Notes under the pieces: generated by a model
What the model was told of the DNA's origin: nothing
The model's input: the letters and a program-made list of their open reading frames with translations, nothing else
Database searches by the model: none
Part shown: piece by piece, positions 52,350 to 60,910 of the stretch
Layout of the letters: each line of letters begins with the position of its first letter
Position numbering within the stretch: position 1 is the first letter of the stretch
Translations under genes and position numbers: made by a program
Origin: Shewanella sp. TC10
GTDB lineage: Bacteria; Pseudomonadota; Gammaproteobacteria; Enterobacterales; Shewanellaceae
Direction: 5' to 3'
NCBI RefSeq assembly: GCF_009663145.1
Contig: NZ_VKHR01000002.1
Location: 69,705 to 133,704 of the forward strand
DNA: 64,000 bases

Positions 52350-53354
52350 ATGTTTGCTTGGTTCTCAGTATTTGCCGATTGGCTTGTATACGACATTTTA
52401 GCGTTATCAAATCAAACTCAGCTTGGTCAAGCCGTTCACTTTTTTGTGGAAGACACCACCAAGATATTTGCTTTACTTGTAGTGATGATTTACGCCATTG
52501 GTTGGCTTAGAGCATCCCTTGATGTTGAGCGAGTAAGGGGTTACTTATCGGGTAAACCTAAGGTAGTGGGTTATGGTCTTGGCGCTGGGTTTGGCGCAAT
52601 TACGCCGTTTTGCTCTTGTTCGAGTATCCCAGTGTTTTTGGGCTTTACTTCGGCTGGGATCCCGATTGGGATCACCATGGCGTTTTTACTGACATCACCA
52701 CTGATCAATGAAGTCGCCATCCTATTATTGTTCAGTTTATTGGGACTCAAAGTCACCTTAATTTATGCCTTTACTGGTATCGCCATTGGTATCTTAGGCG
52801 GTGCATTACTCGATTTATTAAAAGCTGAACGTTGGCTGCAACCCTTAGCAGCAAAAGCCTATGCCATGGGTCAGGCCTCAGCTGAGCAAAAAACTGCATC
52901 TGACACTGCATCTGAAACAGACGAGCCTCCTGCAAAGGTCACTTGGCAACAACGCCATCAATTTGCCAAATCTGAAACGGGTGAAATTTTTGGCCGAGTG
53001 TGGAAATGGGTCATTATTGGCGTAGGTTTAGGGGCTGCTTTACACGGATTTGTTCCAGCAGGTTGGTTAGAGGCTAATTTAGGCGACGGTCAATGGTGGT
53101 CAGTACCAGCCGCTGTCATCATGGGCATTCCACTTTATGCCAATGCAACTGGAGTGATCCCTGTGCTTGAAAGCTTACTCATTCAAGGGGTACCTTTAGG
53201 CACTACACTGGCATTTTGCATGAGCACCGTTGCTGCCAGTTTCCCTGAATTTATTATGCTTAAACAAGTAATGCAGTGGCGACTTCTGGCACTTATTTTC
53301 AGTCTTTTATTGGTGTCATTTACCATTATGGGCTGGGTGCTGAATTTAGTTTAA
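52350..53354 (+). CDS. ArsP/YraQ-type permease (DUF318)
   Basis: 334 residues with about eight transmembrane helices. The family motif ITPFCSCSSIPVFLGFTSAGIPIGITMAFLLTSPLINEVAI, with the CxC pair, is clear, and the second half has PLYANATGVIPVLESLLIQGVPLGTTLAFCMS. ArsP permeases export trivalent methyl and aromatic arsenicals. The gene begins 3 bp after arsG (GAGGT site), so it is the last gene of this arsenical operon. Selectivity for organoarsenicals over other metals is inferred from context. The MITE lies immediately after its stop codon. Confidence 0.87.
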   Translation: MFAWFSVFADWLVYDILALSNQTQLGQAVHFFVEDTTKIFALLVVMIYAIGWLRASLDVERVRGYLSGKPKVVGYGLGAGFGAITPFCSCSSIPVFLGFTSAGIPIGITMAFLLTSPLINEVAILLLFSLLGLKVTLIYAFTGIAIGILGGALLDLLKAERWLQPLAAKAYAMGQASAEQKTASDTASETDEPPAKVTWQQRHQFAKSETGEIFGRVWKWVIIGVGLGAALHGFVPAGWLEANLGDGQWWSVPAAVIMGIPLYANATGVIPVLESLLIQGVPLGTTLAFCMSTVAASFPEFIMLKQVMQWRLLALIFSLLLVSFTIMGWVLNLV

Positions 53355-53356
53355 CG

Positions 53357-53626
53357 CTAGGGCCTGTTGATCTTTGCTGGTTAAGTTTTGTTCGAAATAA
53401 AAGCGTTTTAATCGAGGCGAATGAATTGATGCCTAGTGATCTAAGCAAAGTTCATTCAACAAAGAGTAAAACGCTTTTAGTCGACCCCTTCGGGCAGCGT
53501 TTGTTGGTCATTTTTACTGTGTTATCAACTTTTTATGTAGAATAATTACACCACAAAGTCTCTGCCTTGTACAAATGACCAACAATTCGCTGCAAAAACA
53601 ACCTCGAAAGATCAACAGGCCCTAGA
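53357..53626. mobile_element. 270-bp MITE with perfect 19-bp inverted ends
   Basis: Starts CTAGGGCCTGTTGATCTTT and ends in its exact reverse complement AAAGATCAACAGGCCCTAG. It has no transposase ORF. The terminal CTAG is compatible with the YTAR target duplication of IS5-type transposases, but the parent element is not in the window. It lies just after the ArsP-like gene. A solo end with the same sequence is at 21214. Confidence 0.85.
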
Positions 53627-53717
53627 ATTTTGGCCTAGATATTTTTCATTCACCCTCTTTGAGGTTAAATGGTAATATAAGCTTAATATTTGACTCAATT
53701 GAAATGAAGGTAACGCA

Positions 53718-53969
53718 ATGAACCCTATTATTGCTCTATTAAAAGAACACAGTGTCAGTGAAGATAAAATCAGTGAAGTGTTCCAAGCATTAACGCAAAA
53801 CCCTATGATGGCGATGAACATCATCGGTCAATTGGGTATCCCTGCAGAAAAACTGCAGCAGTTAATGGCAATGGTAATGCAAAATCCAGGGCTTATTAAA
53901 GAAGCTGTATTGGAATTAGGTTTAGACTTCTCAAAAGTTGAAGCGGCTAAAGCGCAAATGCAGCCTTAA
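53718..53969 (+). CDS. DUF2999 family protein
   Basis: 83 residues. MNPIIALLKEHSVSEDKISEVFQALTQNPMMAMNIIGQLGIPAEKLQQLMAMVMQNPGLIKEAV matches DUF2999, a small all-helical family found in Shewanella and Vibrio. It is Met-rich and cytoplasmic; function unknown. A GAAGG site precedes the ATG and a strong terminator follows. Confidence 0.8.
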   Translation: MNPIIALLKEHSVSEDKISEVFQALTQNPMMAMNIIGQLGIPAEKLQQLMAMVMQNPGLIKEAVLELGLDFSKVEAAKAQMQP

Positions 53970-54011
53970 TCAACTTCTCGCTCTTTTGAGTAAGTACTCT
54001 GCAAGACCTTT

Positions 54012-54040
54012 AAAACGGCCAATCTATGATTGGCCGTTTT
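54012..54040 (+). terminator. terminator after the DUF2999 gene
   Basis: Stem AAAACGGCCAATC / GATTGGCCGTTTT with a TAT loop. Its stem is the same as that of the terminator at 56982. Confidence 0.9.
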
Positions 54041-54176
54041 AGTATTGTTTTTTCAGCTGCTTTCGATATTGGCTCGGGGTGATATTTTTACATCGTTTAA
54101 AGCTATGACTGAAATTAGCCCCATCACTAAAGCCTAACTGCAAAGCTATTTCTTCAAGCGGTATGGGTTTCAATAC
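54039..54176 (-). pseudogene. C-terminal fragment of an AraC family regulator
   Basis: On the minus strand the sequence reads PIPLEEIALQLGFSDGANFSHSFKRCKNITPSQYRKQLKKQY followed by a stop, the typical C-terminal helix-turn-helix of AraC proteins. A stop codon lies just upstream of the preserved part and the DNA-binding N-half and sensing domain are absent, so it is a remnant. Confidence 0.85.
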
Positions 54177-54205
54177 TTACCAAGCTGCCTTATTTAAAAA
54201 ATAAT

Positions 54206-54251
54206 CACACTAGCACCATTATTTAAAACAAAACCACACTAGCACCATTAT
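54206..54251. repeat. short direct duplication at the remnant junction
   Basis: CACACTAGCACCATTAT occurs twice, 29 bp apart (54206-54222 and 54235-54251), between the AraC and SDR remnants. Confidence 0.8.
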
Positions 54252-54618
54252 CAATATGTCATCTGCAAGCAGTGATTATGTTGTGCCTGAGTTAGCAAGC
54301 TACTCCGCCAGTAAATTTGCAGTAAAAGGGCTCAGTGAAGCACTTGAGCTGGAACTTGCTCAATTTGGAGTTCGGGTATGCGAGGTGCTGCCGCCATTTA
54401 TCGCTACTAAAATGCTTAATACACAACAAAAACCGCTACAGTGATGACAAAACAAGGTCGGCATTTAACCGCTGAAGAAGTGATTACTGTGATTCAAAAG
54501 CAAGTTAATCAACCTAGAACCCATAGAACAGTCGGGTGGCTTTATAGTATGTTACATTGCTTAAGTAGTGTTTCACCTCCTGTTATCAACCGCTTGTTTA
54601 TGAAGGTGTTAAGTCGTT
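54230..54618 (+). pseudogene. truncated and frameshifted short-chain dehydrogenase
   Basis: The preserved part starts near INMSSASSDYVVPELASYSASKFAVKGLSEALELELAQFGVRVCEVLPPFIATKML, carrying the SDR catalytic YxxxK (YSASK) and Ser. The NAD-binding N-terminal half is missing. After ML the frame shifts, and the C-terminus continues in another frame as TKQGRHLTAEEVITVIQKQV...LFMKVLSR. Both defects show that it is no longer functional. A 62-residue open frame (54256-54444) is part of it and is not a separate gene. Confidence 0.85.
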
Positions 54619-54657
54619 AATTGGTTCAAACTGAAATTTATAAAAAGGAATGAATAA

Positions 54658-55677
54658 ATGAGTCAAAGCGCCGCATCGATAAGATTACAAGCGCCAAAGT
54701 TAGAAGCTAAACAACGCATGGCAGCCAAACTGCTGACCTTAGCGCCATTACATAAATTGCCTCCCAAAATATTTAGACATGTTTATAGCACAATGGACAC
54801 ATTATTGGGTTTAAGTAAGATTGAAATGGCGAAGGTTGTCGATTCAAGTATCCCTGTGACCACACATACTGACAAAGCGAGCTCAATCAAAATTCGTGCA
54901 TATTATCCTGTTTTCGAGCAAAAAAATGGCGCTGACTTAGCTATCACTGCGCAAAAAACACTGGTGTACTTTCATGGTGGAGGCTGTGTGATTGGTAGCT
55001 TAAATACCCATGATCGTTTTTGTCGTTACTTAGCTAAACATGGCAACATGAATGTTATTGCTATCGATTATCGCTTAGCACCTGAGTATAAATTCCCTAC
55101 CCCCATTTGTGATGCCATTGACGCATGGAACTATATTAACGACCACCATCAAGAGTTACATATTCAAGCTGAACATATTGGAGTCGGTGGTGATAGCGCA
55201 GGAGCATACCTTGCTTGTATTATCGGCTTAAAGCAGCTGCAATCAGCGTTACCCTCTATTGCTATAGCAAAACCTGCATTCCAGTTTTTAATCTATCCGA
55301 TGCTTGATTTACAAGGCTTAACTGAGTCCTATCGTAGCTTCAATAAACAACTGCTACTCACTCGAACCTTAGTGGATTATTTTAGAGGACATTACCTCAA
55401 CTCATTGAATGAAACCCCACTCCCTTTAGCTAGCCCTTTGTTAACAGATGACATTAGTGACTCACCAAATACCTATATTTTAACCTTAGGTTACGATCCT
55501 TTAAGAGATGATGGGATTGCATACGCAAACCGTCTCAAAAAAATGGGTATTAGCACTCATCATCAGCATTTTGACGACTGTATGCATGGTTTTATCTCCA
55601 TCACTAAAACCAGTGCCCGTGCTATGCAAGCCACCCATGAGATTGCCATGGCTTTGAATAGATTCAACTCGCTATAG
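54658..55677 (+). CDS. HSL-family alpha/beta hydrolase (esterase/lipase)
   Basis: 339 residues with an AAGGA ribosome site upstream. Hormone-sensitive-lipase motifs: VYFHGGGCVIGSLNTHDRFCRYLA (HGGG oxyanion hole), AIDYRLAPEYKFPTP, GVGGDSAGAYLACIIGL (GDSAG nucleophile Ser), LGYDPLRDDGIAYANRL (Asp) and CMHGF (His). No signal peptide, so it is a cytoplasmic carboxylesterase. The substrate is unknown. It follows the broken AraC and SDR genes on the same strand as the SDR, suggesting a once larger cluster of which it survives. Confidence 0.9.
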   Translation: MSQSAASIRLQAPKLEAKQRMAAKLLTLAPLHKLPPKIFRHVYSTMDTLLGLSKIEMAKVVDSSIPVTTHTDKASSIKIRAYYPVFEQKNGADLAITAQKTLVYFHGGGCVIGSLNTHDRFCRYLAKHGNMNVIAIDYRLAPEYKFPTPICDAIDAWNYINDHHQELHIQAEHIGVGGDSAGAYLACIIGLKQLQSALPSIAIAKPAFQFLIYPMLDLQGLTESYRSFNKQLLLTRTLVDYFRGHYLNSLNETPLPLASPLLTDDISDSPNTYILTLGYDPLRDDGIAYANRLKKMGISTHHQHFDDCMHGFISITKTSARAMQATHEIAMALNRFNSL

Positions 55678-55901
55678 TTACTGAGTAGATAGGGAAGTGG
55701 CTAAATGGGTGAGTGATTAGGTGAGTAAGTAAGTGAATGAGTGCATTTGATTCGAGTTGGACTGTATTTCAATAATATTCTGCTCAATTGATCAAATCAT
55801 CCAACTCGATCACACTATTGTCATACAATAATATTGTAGTATTTTGAACTAGGTAGTATCTTGAGGTAGGTACTAATGACATGCTCCATAAGGAAAGCTC
55901 A

Positions 55902-56942
55902 ATGAAGACACTCCAACTTAGTTTATTGACAGCTACCATCATTGCCAGCTCTGCAGCTGCGGCAGCTCAAACTGATATCACAAGCAAATTTAGCCTAGAT
56001 CCTACCAAAGCACCTGCACAAAATTTTGATTTAACTAACTGGAAAATCACCCTTCCAGAGTTAACTGAAAGCGGAAAGCGTAAAGGTAAGGCGCTAGAAA
56101 TTGATAAATATCAGTTAGGTAACACTAAAACTCCTTATGAGCACCCAAAGTGGTTTTACACTAACAAAGAAACTGGCGCATTGGTTTTCGTCGCTCCTAA
56201 TGAAGCACCAACTACCCCAAACAGTAAAAATACTCGTAGTGAATTACGTGCAATGTTGGCCGACCATTATGGCGAGCCAAAAAACAATTTCGTTGTTGCC
56301 TCTCACCCAGATGCGAAAGAATATGGTGCTATTGGAGGCCAGTTAAAAGCGACGCTTACCGTTGACCAAGTCAGTACCAGTGGGAATGATAAAAAGAATG
56401 GCGCTTTTGCAGTGGTTATCGGTCAAATTCATGGTTCTGATAATGAGCCATTAAAAATCTCATACCGTAAACTACCTGGCCACGAATTTGGTTCTTTATC
56501 ATGGAACTATGAGTTAAACCCAGTACCAGAACTTCAAGACGCAAAGGATGAGAATGGCAAGAAACTACGTCAAGATATCCGTCACAATGTATTTGGCCAA
56601 TACAACCTTCGTGAAGGTGCACCTGAGCCCACAGATGGCATTAAACTTGGTGAAGTGTTTGCTTACCAAGTCGATGTAAAAGATGACACGATGCACTTAA
56701 GTTTCACTAAAAATCCTGGTGCTGAAAATGAGGAAGTGAAAGTGTTTAGCGTTGACCTTGCCAAAGGAAATTACCAAGGGCATGAAGTAGACCAAGGCTA
56801 CGGTAAAGACTGGATGTATTTCAAGGCCGGGGCTTATAACCAATGTAATACCAAGAAAGACAGCTCTGATTGTCAGTGGCGCGGGATGGAAGCAGGCGAT
56901 TACACCCAAGCCACCTTCTATCAATTGGAATTAAATCAATAA
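55902..56942 (+). CDS. secreted PL7 alginate lyase
   Basis: 346 residues from the ATG at 55902 (AAGGA site 7 bp upstream); a 7-codon longer frame is not needed. Sec signal peptide of about 23 residues (ending AAAAAQ). The polysaccharide lyase family 7 motifs are complete: TRSELRAML (R-S/T-E-L-R), VVIGQIHG (Q-I/V-H) and YFKAGAYNQ (YFKxGxYxQ), with catalytic Gln, His, Arg and Tyr. It splits alginate by beta-elimination in the periplasm or outside the cell. It is a single-domain lyase with no carbohydrate-binding module. No other alginate genes are near. Confidence 0.96.
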   Translation: MKTLQLSLLTATIIASSAAAAAQTDITSKFSLDPTKAPAQNFDLTNWKITLPELTESGKRKGKALEIDKYQLGNTKTPYEHPKWFYTNKETGALVFVAPNEAPTTPNSKNTRSELRAMLADHYGEPKNNFVVASHPDAKEYGAIGGQLKATLTVDQVSTSGNDKKNGAFAVVIGQIHGSDNEPLKISYRKLPGHEFGSLSWNYELNPVPELQDAKDENGKKLRQDIRHNVFGQYNLREGAPEPTDGIKLGEVFAYQVDVKDDTMHLSFTKNPGAENEEVKVFSVDLAKGNYQGHEVDQGYGKDWMYFKAGAYNQCNTKKDSSDCQWRGMEAGDYTQATFYQLELNQ

Positions 56943-56981
56943 TCGAGCCTGATTAAGAGTTTAACTTCCAAAAAACATCAT

Positions 56982-57012
56982 AAAAACGGCCAATCAATGA
57001 TTGGCCGTTTTT
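56982..57012. terminator. bidirectional terminator after the alginate lyase gene
   Basis: Stem AAAAACGGCCAATC / GATTGGCCGTTTTT with an AAT loop. It lies between convergent genes and its stem is nearly identical to that at 54012. Confidence 0.9.
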
Positions 57013-57027
57013 ATATCTCACATTACT

Positions 57028-58197
57028 TTAACCAGCAATAGGTTTGTGGCCTGAAGGCAAGGTTTCTGCGCTTTTAATTAACATATAAATACTCGTGGTA
57101 ATTAAGCACACGCCTAAGTAAATAATAAGTCCGTTGCCAGCTTCGGTAAAAGTAGTGGCTAACAATGGTCCAAGTACCGAACCTACGCTGTAGCACAGCA
57201 GCATCATTTCTGTTGCCGACACCATTTTCTCAACGGGTAAGTTGTCGCAAGCTAAGGTAATTGCAATTGGATACAGCGCAAAAGTGCTCGCCCCTAATAC
57301 TAGGAAGCTTAACCCCATCATCGCTAATGTCGAAGACTCCAACACGCCCATGACAGCAAGACAACCTAACAGACAAAAAATCGCCATTAGTAAGCTTTTA
57401 CTCATGCGAGTCGACATCGCACTGGCTATCGGCTGCACTAGCATGCCACCAAGAATGATACTCGCCATCAAAATCCCAGTATGCTCTGCGAACGCACTCG
57501 TATGGGAAATATAAGATGGCATTAGCCCATATATCGGCCCTAATAATAAACCTGACACCATACAGCCAATAATCGCAGGACGACTAATATGGCGAATTTC
57601 TTTTCGGTTAATCGATTGTTGGTCGTGACTAATCGGCTGACCTGAGCGGATCAATACAGGCGCCAGAGTCGCTAAAAATAGCAGCCCTAGTACATACAGA
57701 TACGGTTGTACGCCTTCTGTGCCAAACACTGAAATAGCCAGTTGACCAACCGCACTGCCACCATAAAGAGCTGCCATATATAGCCCCAAACGTTTCGCAC
57801 GCTGCTTTGGACAATTTGCCATTAACAGCCATGACTCCACAACAACAAACACCCCTGCCACGGCCATACCGGCTATGAACCTTGCTATTAGCCAAGTCAC
57901 TTGATGAGGTGCAACCAACATCATCACAACAGTTAACCCAACCAAGGTTAAAAAAGTGATGAAAGCACGTCTATGTCCAAGACGTTTAATCACGCCTTGA
58001 ATACACGTCGCGCCTAACAGCAAACCAAAGTAAAACACACTCGCCAGCCAAGGCGTCAGCGACTTAGCAATACCGAAATGCGCTAATGATAAAGGAATAA
58101 GGCTCATTAAAAAGCCCGATGCAACAGCGAAAAAAGTTAAACCAACTACAGGAGTGACAATGTTATTTTCAACATTGCCATGGATGATTATCGTCAA
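57028..58197 (-). CDS. MFS transporter (YcaD-like)
   Basis: 389 residues with twelve transmembrane helices. Features include the motif-A-like loop IKRLGHRRAFITFLTLVG, WLIARFIAGMAVAGVFVVVESWLL and GLYMAALYGGSAVGQ, as in the YcaD subgroup of the major facilitator superfamily. The substrate is unknown; it is probably a small-molecule exporter. The only in-frame start before the first helix is TTG at 58197, without a clear ribosome site. Convergent with the alginate lyase gene. Confidence 0.85.
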   Translation of the reverse strand: MTIIIHGNVENNIVTPVVGLTFFAVASGFLMSLIPLSLAHFGIAKSLTPWLASVFYFGLLLGATCIQGVIKRLGHRRAFITFLTLVGLTVVMMLVAPHQVTWLIARFIAGMAVAGVFVVVESWLLMANCPKQRAKRLGLYMAALYGGSAVGQLAISVFGTEGVQPYLYVLGLLFLATLAPVLIRSGQPISHDQQSINRKEIRHISRPAIIGCMVSGLLLGPIYGLMPSYISHTSAFAEHTGILMASIILGGMLVQPIASAMSTRMSKSLLMAIFCLLGCLAVMGVLESSTLAMMGLSFLVLGASTFALYPIAITLACDNLPVEKMVSATEMMLLCYSVGSVLGPLLATTFTEAGNGLIIYLGVCLITTSIYMLIKSAETLPSGHKPIAG

Positions 58198-58591
58198 TTT
58201 CGTACTACTTAATGTAAAATTTTGAAGGGTTAAATCATTCTTGGCGGCTAAAGGGTTAGAATACCCTAAGACTATTTTCGGCGAATGTATTCCTGAAGTG
58301 AAAATAAGTAAAGATAAATTTTATTCTGATGCTAAATTGTGCAAATAAATATCAAATATTGCTGTTTAGATCATATTATTGCTCAGTAAGCGTTCATAAA
58401 CTACAAGCGAACTGAGCAACATCATCCATCTAAAATGCCAAGAATAAAAAATGGGTAGATGATAAAAGACACCATATACCCTAAGTAAACCATTCATTAT
58501 GAGCAGCTGAGACTATATCAACACCCAAGTGAAACTTTTAATGGTTTATGGACTTTTAATGTCGATAATAACTTTTAATCAAAGACACTCA
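58198..58591. other. intergenic region
   Basis: About 394 bp. An 8-bp inverted repeat TGCTCAGT / ACTGAGCA flanks a 23-bp loop at 58380-58418, possibly a weak terminator for the minus-strand gene ending at 58592. No gene seen. Confidence 0.4.
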
Positions 58592-59266
58592 TTAATCTCG
58601 CTTTAAGCTCAGGTTTATTAAGGTTCGACCAATAAATATGATGCTTTCAAGATAAAGACCACTTCCTGAATCAATCGCGTTATCGAGTGTTTTCCCCTTC
58701 TCAGTGTATTGTGACCAGTGATAGCAAATAAAAGCACTAAACAAATAAGCACCAAGCCAATACCAAGGTCCATGAGAGGAATCGAATATCATCATCCATG
58801 TTATTTCGGTCACAATTAAACTAAGTAAAATACCAAAGAGTATGGCAATGAAGGATTGAAACAAAGCAGGAAATTTTGCTGATAACAGTAAAATAATACC
58901 CAGCATGAATGCTATAAATATCAAACCATCACACAAAGGCAGAAGAATTTCTTGAGGTAGAATATAACTGAGTAACAAGGTCGGCCCTGTTGTCATCAAT
59001 GTATACCCAATAAAGCTATATAGGGGCTTTTTAGACTTAACCCCTAATAGCACACCTAATATAATCATGCCTATATACACCCCCATGACCCAAAGCACCC
59101 CAGCTTTAAATAAGTCATGTTGCGGCATAAAAGTAATCACAGCATAAATACAGTTAATTCCCCACAATAACACTAAGCCTAAGACAATATTAAATGCCCA
59201 TGAACTTAACTCGCGGTCTTTATAAAATAGCCATCGAAAATACTCAATTACGCCTCTATCTTGCAT
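58592..59266 (-). CDS. Bax inhibitor-1-like membrane protein
   Basis: 224 residues from the ATG at 59266 (GGTGG site 5 bp upstream); a longer 251-residue reading starts in the leader. About seven transmembrane helices. The C-terminal segment DNAIDSGSGLYLESIIFIGRTLINL is like the end of BI-1/YccA proteins (DxAxDxYLDxINLF), with membrane topology to match. Sequence similarity elsewhere is weak, so the family is tentative. No neighbours suggest a role. Confidence 0.5.
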   Translation of the reverse strand: MQDRGVIEYFRWLFYKDRELSSWAFNIVLGLVLLWGINCIYAVITFMPQHDLFKAGVLWVMGVYIGMIILGVLLGVKSKKPLYSFIGYTLMTTGPTLLLSYILPQEILLPLCDGLIFIAFMLGIILLLSAKFPALFQSFIAILFGILLSLIVTEITWMMIFDSSHGPWYWLGAYLFSAFICYHWSQYTEKGKTLDNAIDSGSGLYLESIIFIGRTLINLSLKRD

Positions 59267-59611
59267 AGTGCCACCATCATCAAATCTGAATAAACAATCA
59301 TAGAGCAGTAGTTTACTTAAGCTTAAATACAGCAAAAGCTTACTCACAGGGAAAAATCAGACCTAAAGAATATTTCTGGCGGAATTTTTACAAAAAGCGA
59401 CATGAAGCAGATGATATTCACCATTGAATAAAACGCTCAAAATCTAGAATGAAATGATTTATCTCATCATGATACAAACTCTCACAAAAACAGCGTGTTA
59501 ACGATTGATATTTGTACATTATTTACAAAAGTTGCAATCATTTCCTGTTAAAATCCACCCCCGCTTCAATATTAAAAATAATATTTTATATCATAGTGTT
59601 ACAGGATGAGA
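59267..59611. other. intergenic region between divergent genes
   Basis: About 345 bp, AT-rich, including the leader ORF of the Bax-inhibitor-like gene. No operator or structured RNA recognised. Confidence 0.4.
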
Positions 59612-60820
59612 ATGCTTAAAATAACTAAAAACAATGTGCTTAAATATTTACCTATTTGCATCGTTACCGCTTTTGCCACTTCAGCTCAAGCAAACAACCA
59701 CAGTTTTGATGCTCGAGCACTTGCCATGGGTGGTGTTGGTGTAAGCACTGCAGATTACCTCACAGCCCCCTTTCATAACCCTGCATTAGCGGCCAATTTT
59801 AAAGATACTGACAATGTCGGTTTATTAATCCCATCACTGGGAGCACACGTTAATGATCCAAGCGATCTTATTGAGAATGTTGAAGATTTTTCTGATGTAT
59901 ATGATGATTTCAAGTTCTTGGAGAATCCCACTGAAGCCGACGCCCAAGTGGTGATTGATCAGCTCAAAAAGGTGCAAGGTAATTATGCACAAGTACAAGT
60001 AGGTACCCAGTTAGCTGTAGCCATTCCAACTAACCTTGTTGCGGTTAATTTATTTGTTCAAGCCTACGCAGACGCTCTCGTCTTTGCTGATATTACAGAT
60101 GAAGATCTCGACCCAAGCAATATCATCAACCAAGATCTTAGCTCTCAAGCACTGACAATGGGTGTCATCGTATCTGAAGTAGGTGTTAGTTTAGCCAACT
60201 CCCATCAATATGAATCAGGTACCTTATTTTACGGCGCTTCACCTAAGTACCAAACCGTGAATACCATCAATTATATTACCGACATTGAAAACTTCGAATT
60301 TGATGATTGGGATGACGATCGTTACCAAAATGATGATAGTAACTTCAACTTAGATGTGGGTATCGCATTTCAACACAAGGATGGTTATGGCTTCGGCTTG
60401 GTGGGTAAAAACCTAATCAAAAATACTTACGACACTGAAATCATTGAAGGCGTATTAGGAAAGTACGAGCTCAGCCCTACTTATACTGTTAGTGCCAATT
60501 ACCAAAACAGCTACTTAGTTGCCGCGCTAGATATTCAGCTTAATGAGTCTGAAGGTTACAGCGAGATCCGTGGAACGTCGAACCTGTTTGATGCAACGCA
60601 AGATAACCAACAAATTGCTGCTATTGGTATCGAATTTTTCCCAGATAGCTGGGTAAAGTTACGAACGGGTTATCAAATGGATTTAACTAACAATACTGAC
60701 GACAGTATTACTGCGGGTATCGGGCTGTCGACCTTCAGCTTATTCCACTTCGACTTATCTGCAAGCTACAGCGACGAGAAGAATATGGGCTTTGCGATTC
60801 AAACTGGATTTACTTTCTAG
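59612..60820 (+). CDS. traF: TraF/FadL-like outer-membrane protein
   Basis: 402 residues from the ATG at 59612 (AGGA 6 bp upstream); an ATG two codons before is an alternative. Signal peptide ends ATSAQANN. The start FDARALAMGGVGVSTADYLTAPFHNPALAA is the conserved N-terminus of the conjugal-transfer TraF-like (TraF_2) family, related to FadL barrels. Later FGLVGKNLI, VAALDIQLNE and a C-terminal barrel ending in aromatic Phe (AIQTGFTF) fit an outer-membrane barrel. It is chromosomal and no conjugation genes are present, so the family name is historical. Likely a hydrophobic-substrate channel. Confidence 0.8.
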   Translation: MLKITKNNVLKYLPICIVTAFATSAQANNHSFDARALAMGGVGVSTADYLTAPFHNPALAANFKDTDNVGLLIPSLGAHVNDPSDLIENVEDFSDVYDDFKFLENPTEADAQVVIDQLKKVQGNYAQVQVGTQLAVAIPTNLVAVNLFVQAYADALVFADITDEDLDPSNIINQDLSSQALTMGVIVSEVGVSLANSHQYESGTLFYGASPKYQTVNTINYITDIENFEFDDWDDDRYQNDDSNFNLDVGIAFQHKDGYGFGLVGKNLIKNTYDTEIIEGVLGKYELSPTYTVSANYQNSYLVAALDIQLNESEGYSEIRGTSNLFDATQDNQQIAAIGIEFFPDSWVKLRTGYQMDLTNNTDDSITAGIGLSTFSLFHFDLSASYSDEKNMGFAIQTGFTF

Positions 60821-60840
60821 TTCGATTACATAGTTCGTTC

Positions 60841-60874
60841 AAAAATAAGCTGATATTGCATCAGCTTATTTTTA
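60841..60874. terminator. terminator after the TraF-like gene
   Basis: Stem AAAAATAAGCTGAT / ATCAGCTTATTTTT with a 5-nt loop; T-rich both ways, serving the convergent neighbour too. Confidence 0.85.
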
Positions 60875-60910
60875 TCACAGCAAGCTTAAGCAAGAGTTAG
60901 TAGCAAGCAG

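Noticed and set aside
53276..53545. 89-residue ORF across the end of the ArsP-like gene and the MITE
   Set aside because: It reads out of frame from the permease gene into the MITE and resembles nothing known.
54256..54444. 62-residue ORF as a complete small protein
   Set aside because: It is the surviving central part of a broken short-chain dehydrogenase.
59612..60820. TraF-like protein as evidence of a conjugative element
   Set aside because: No other transfer, relaxase or integrase gene is present; the family is common as a chromosomal outer-membrane protein.
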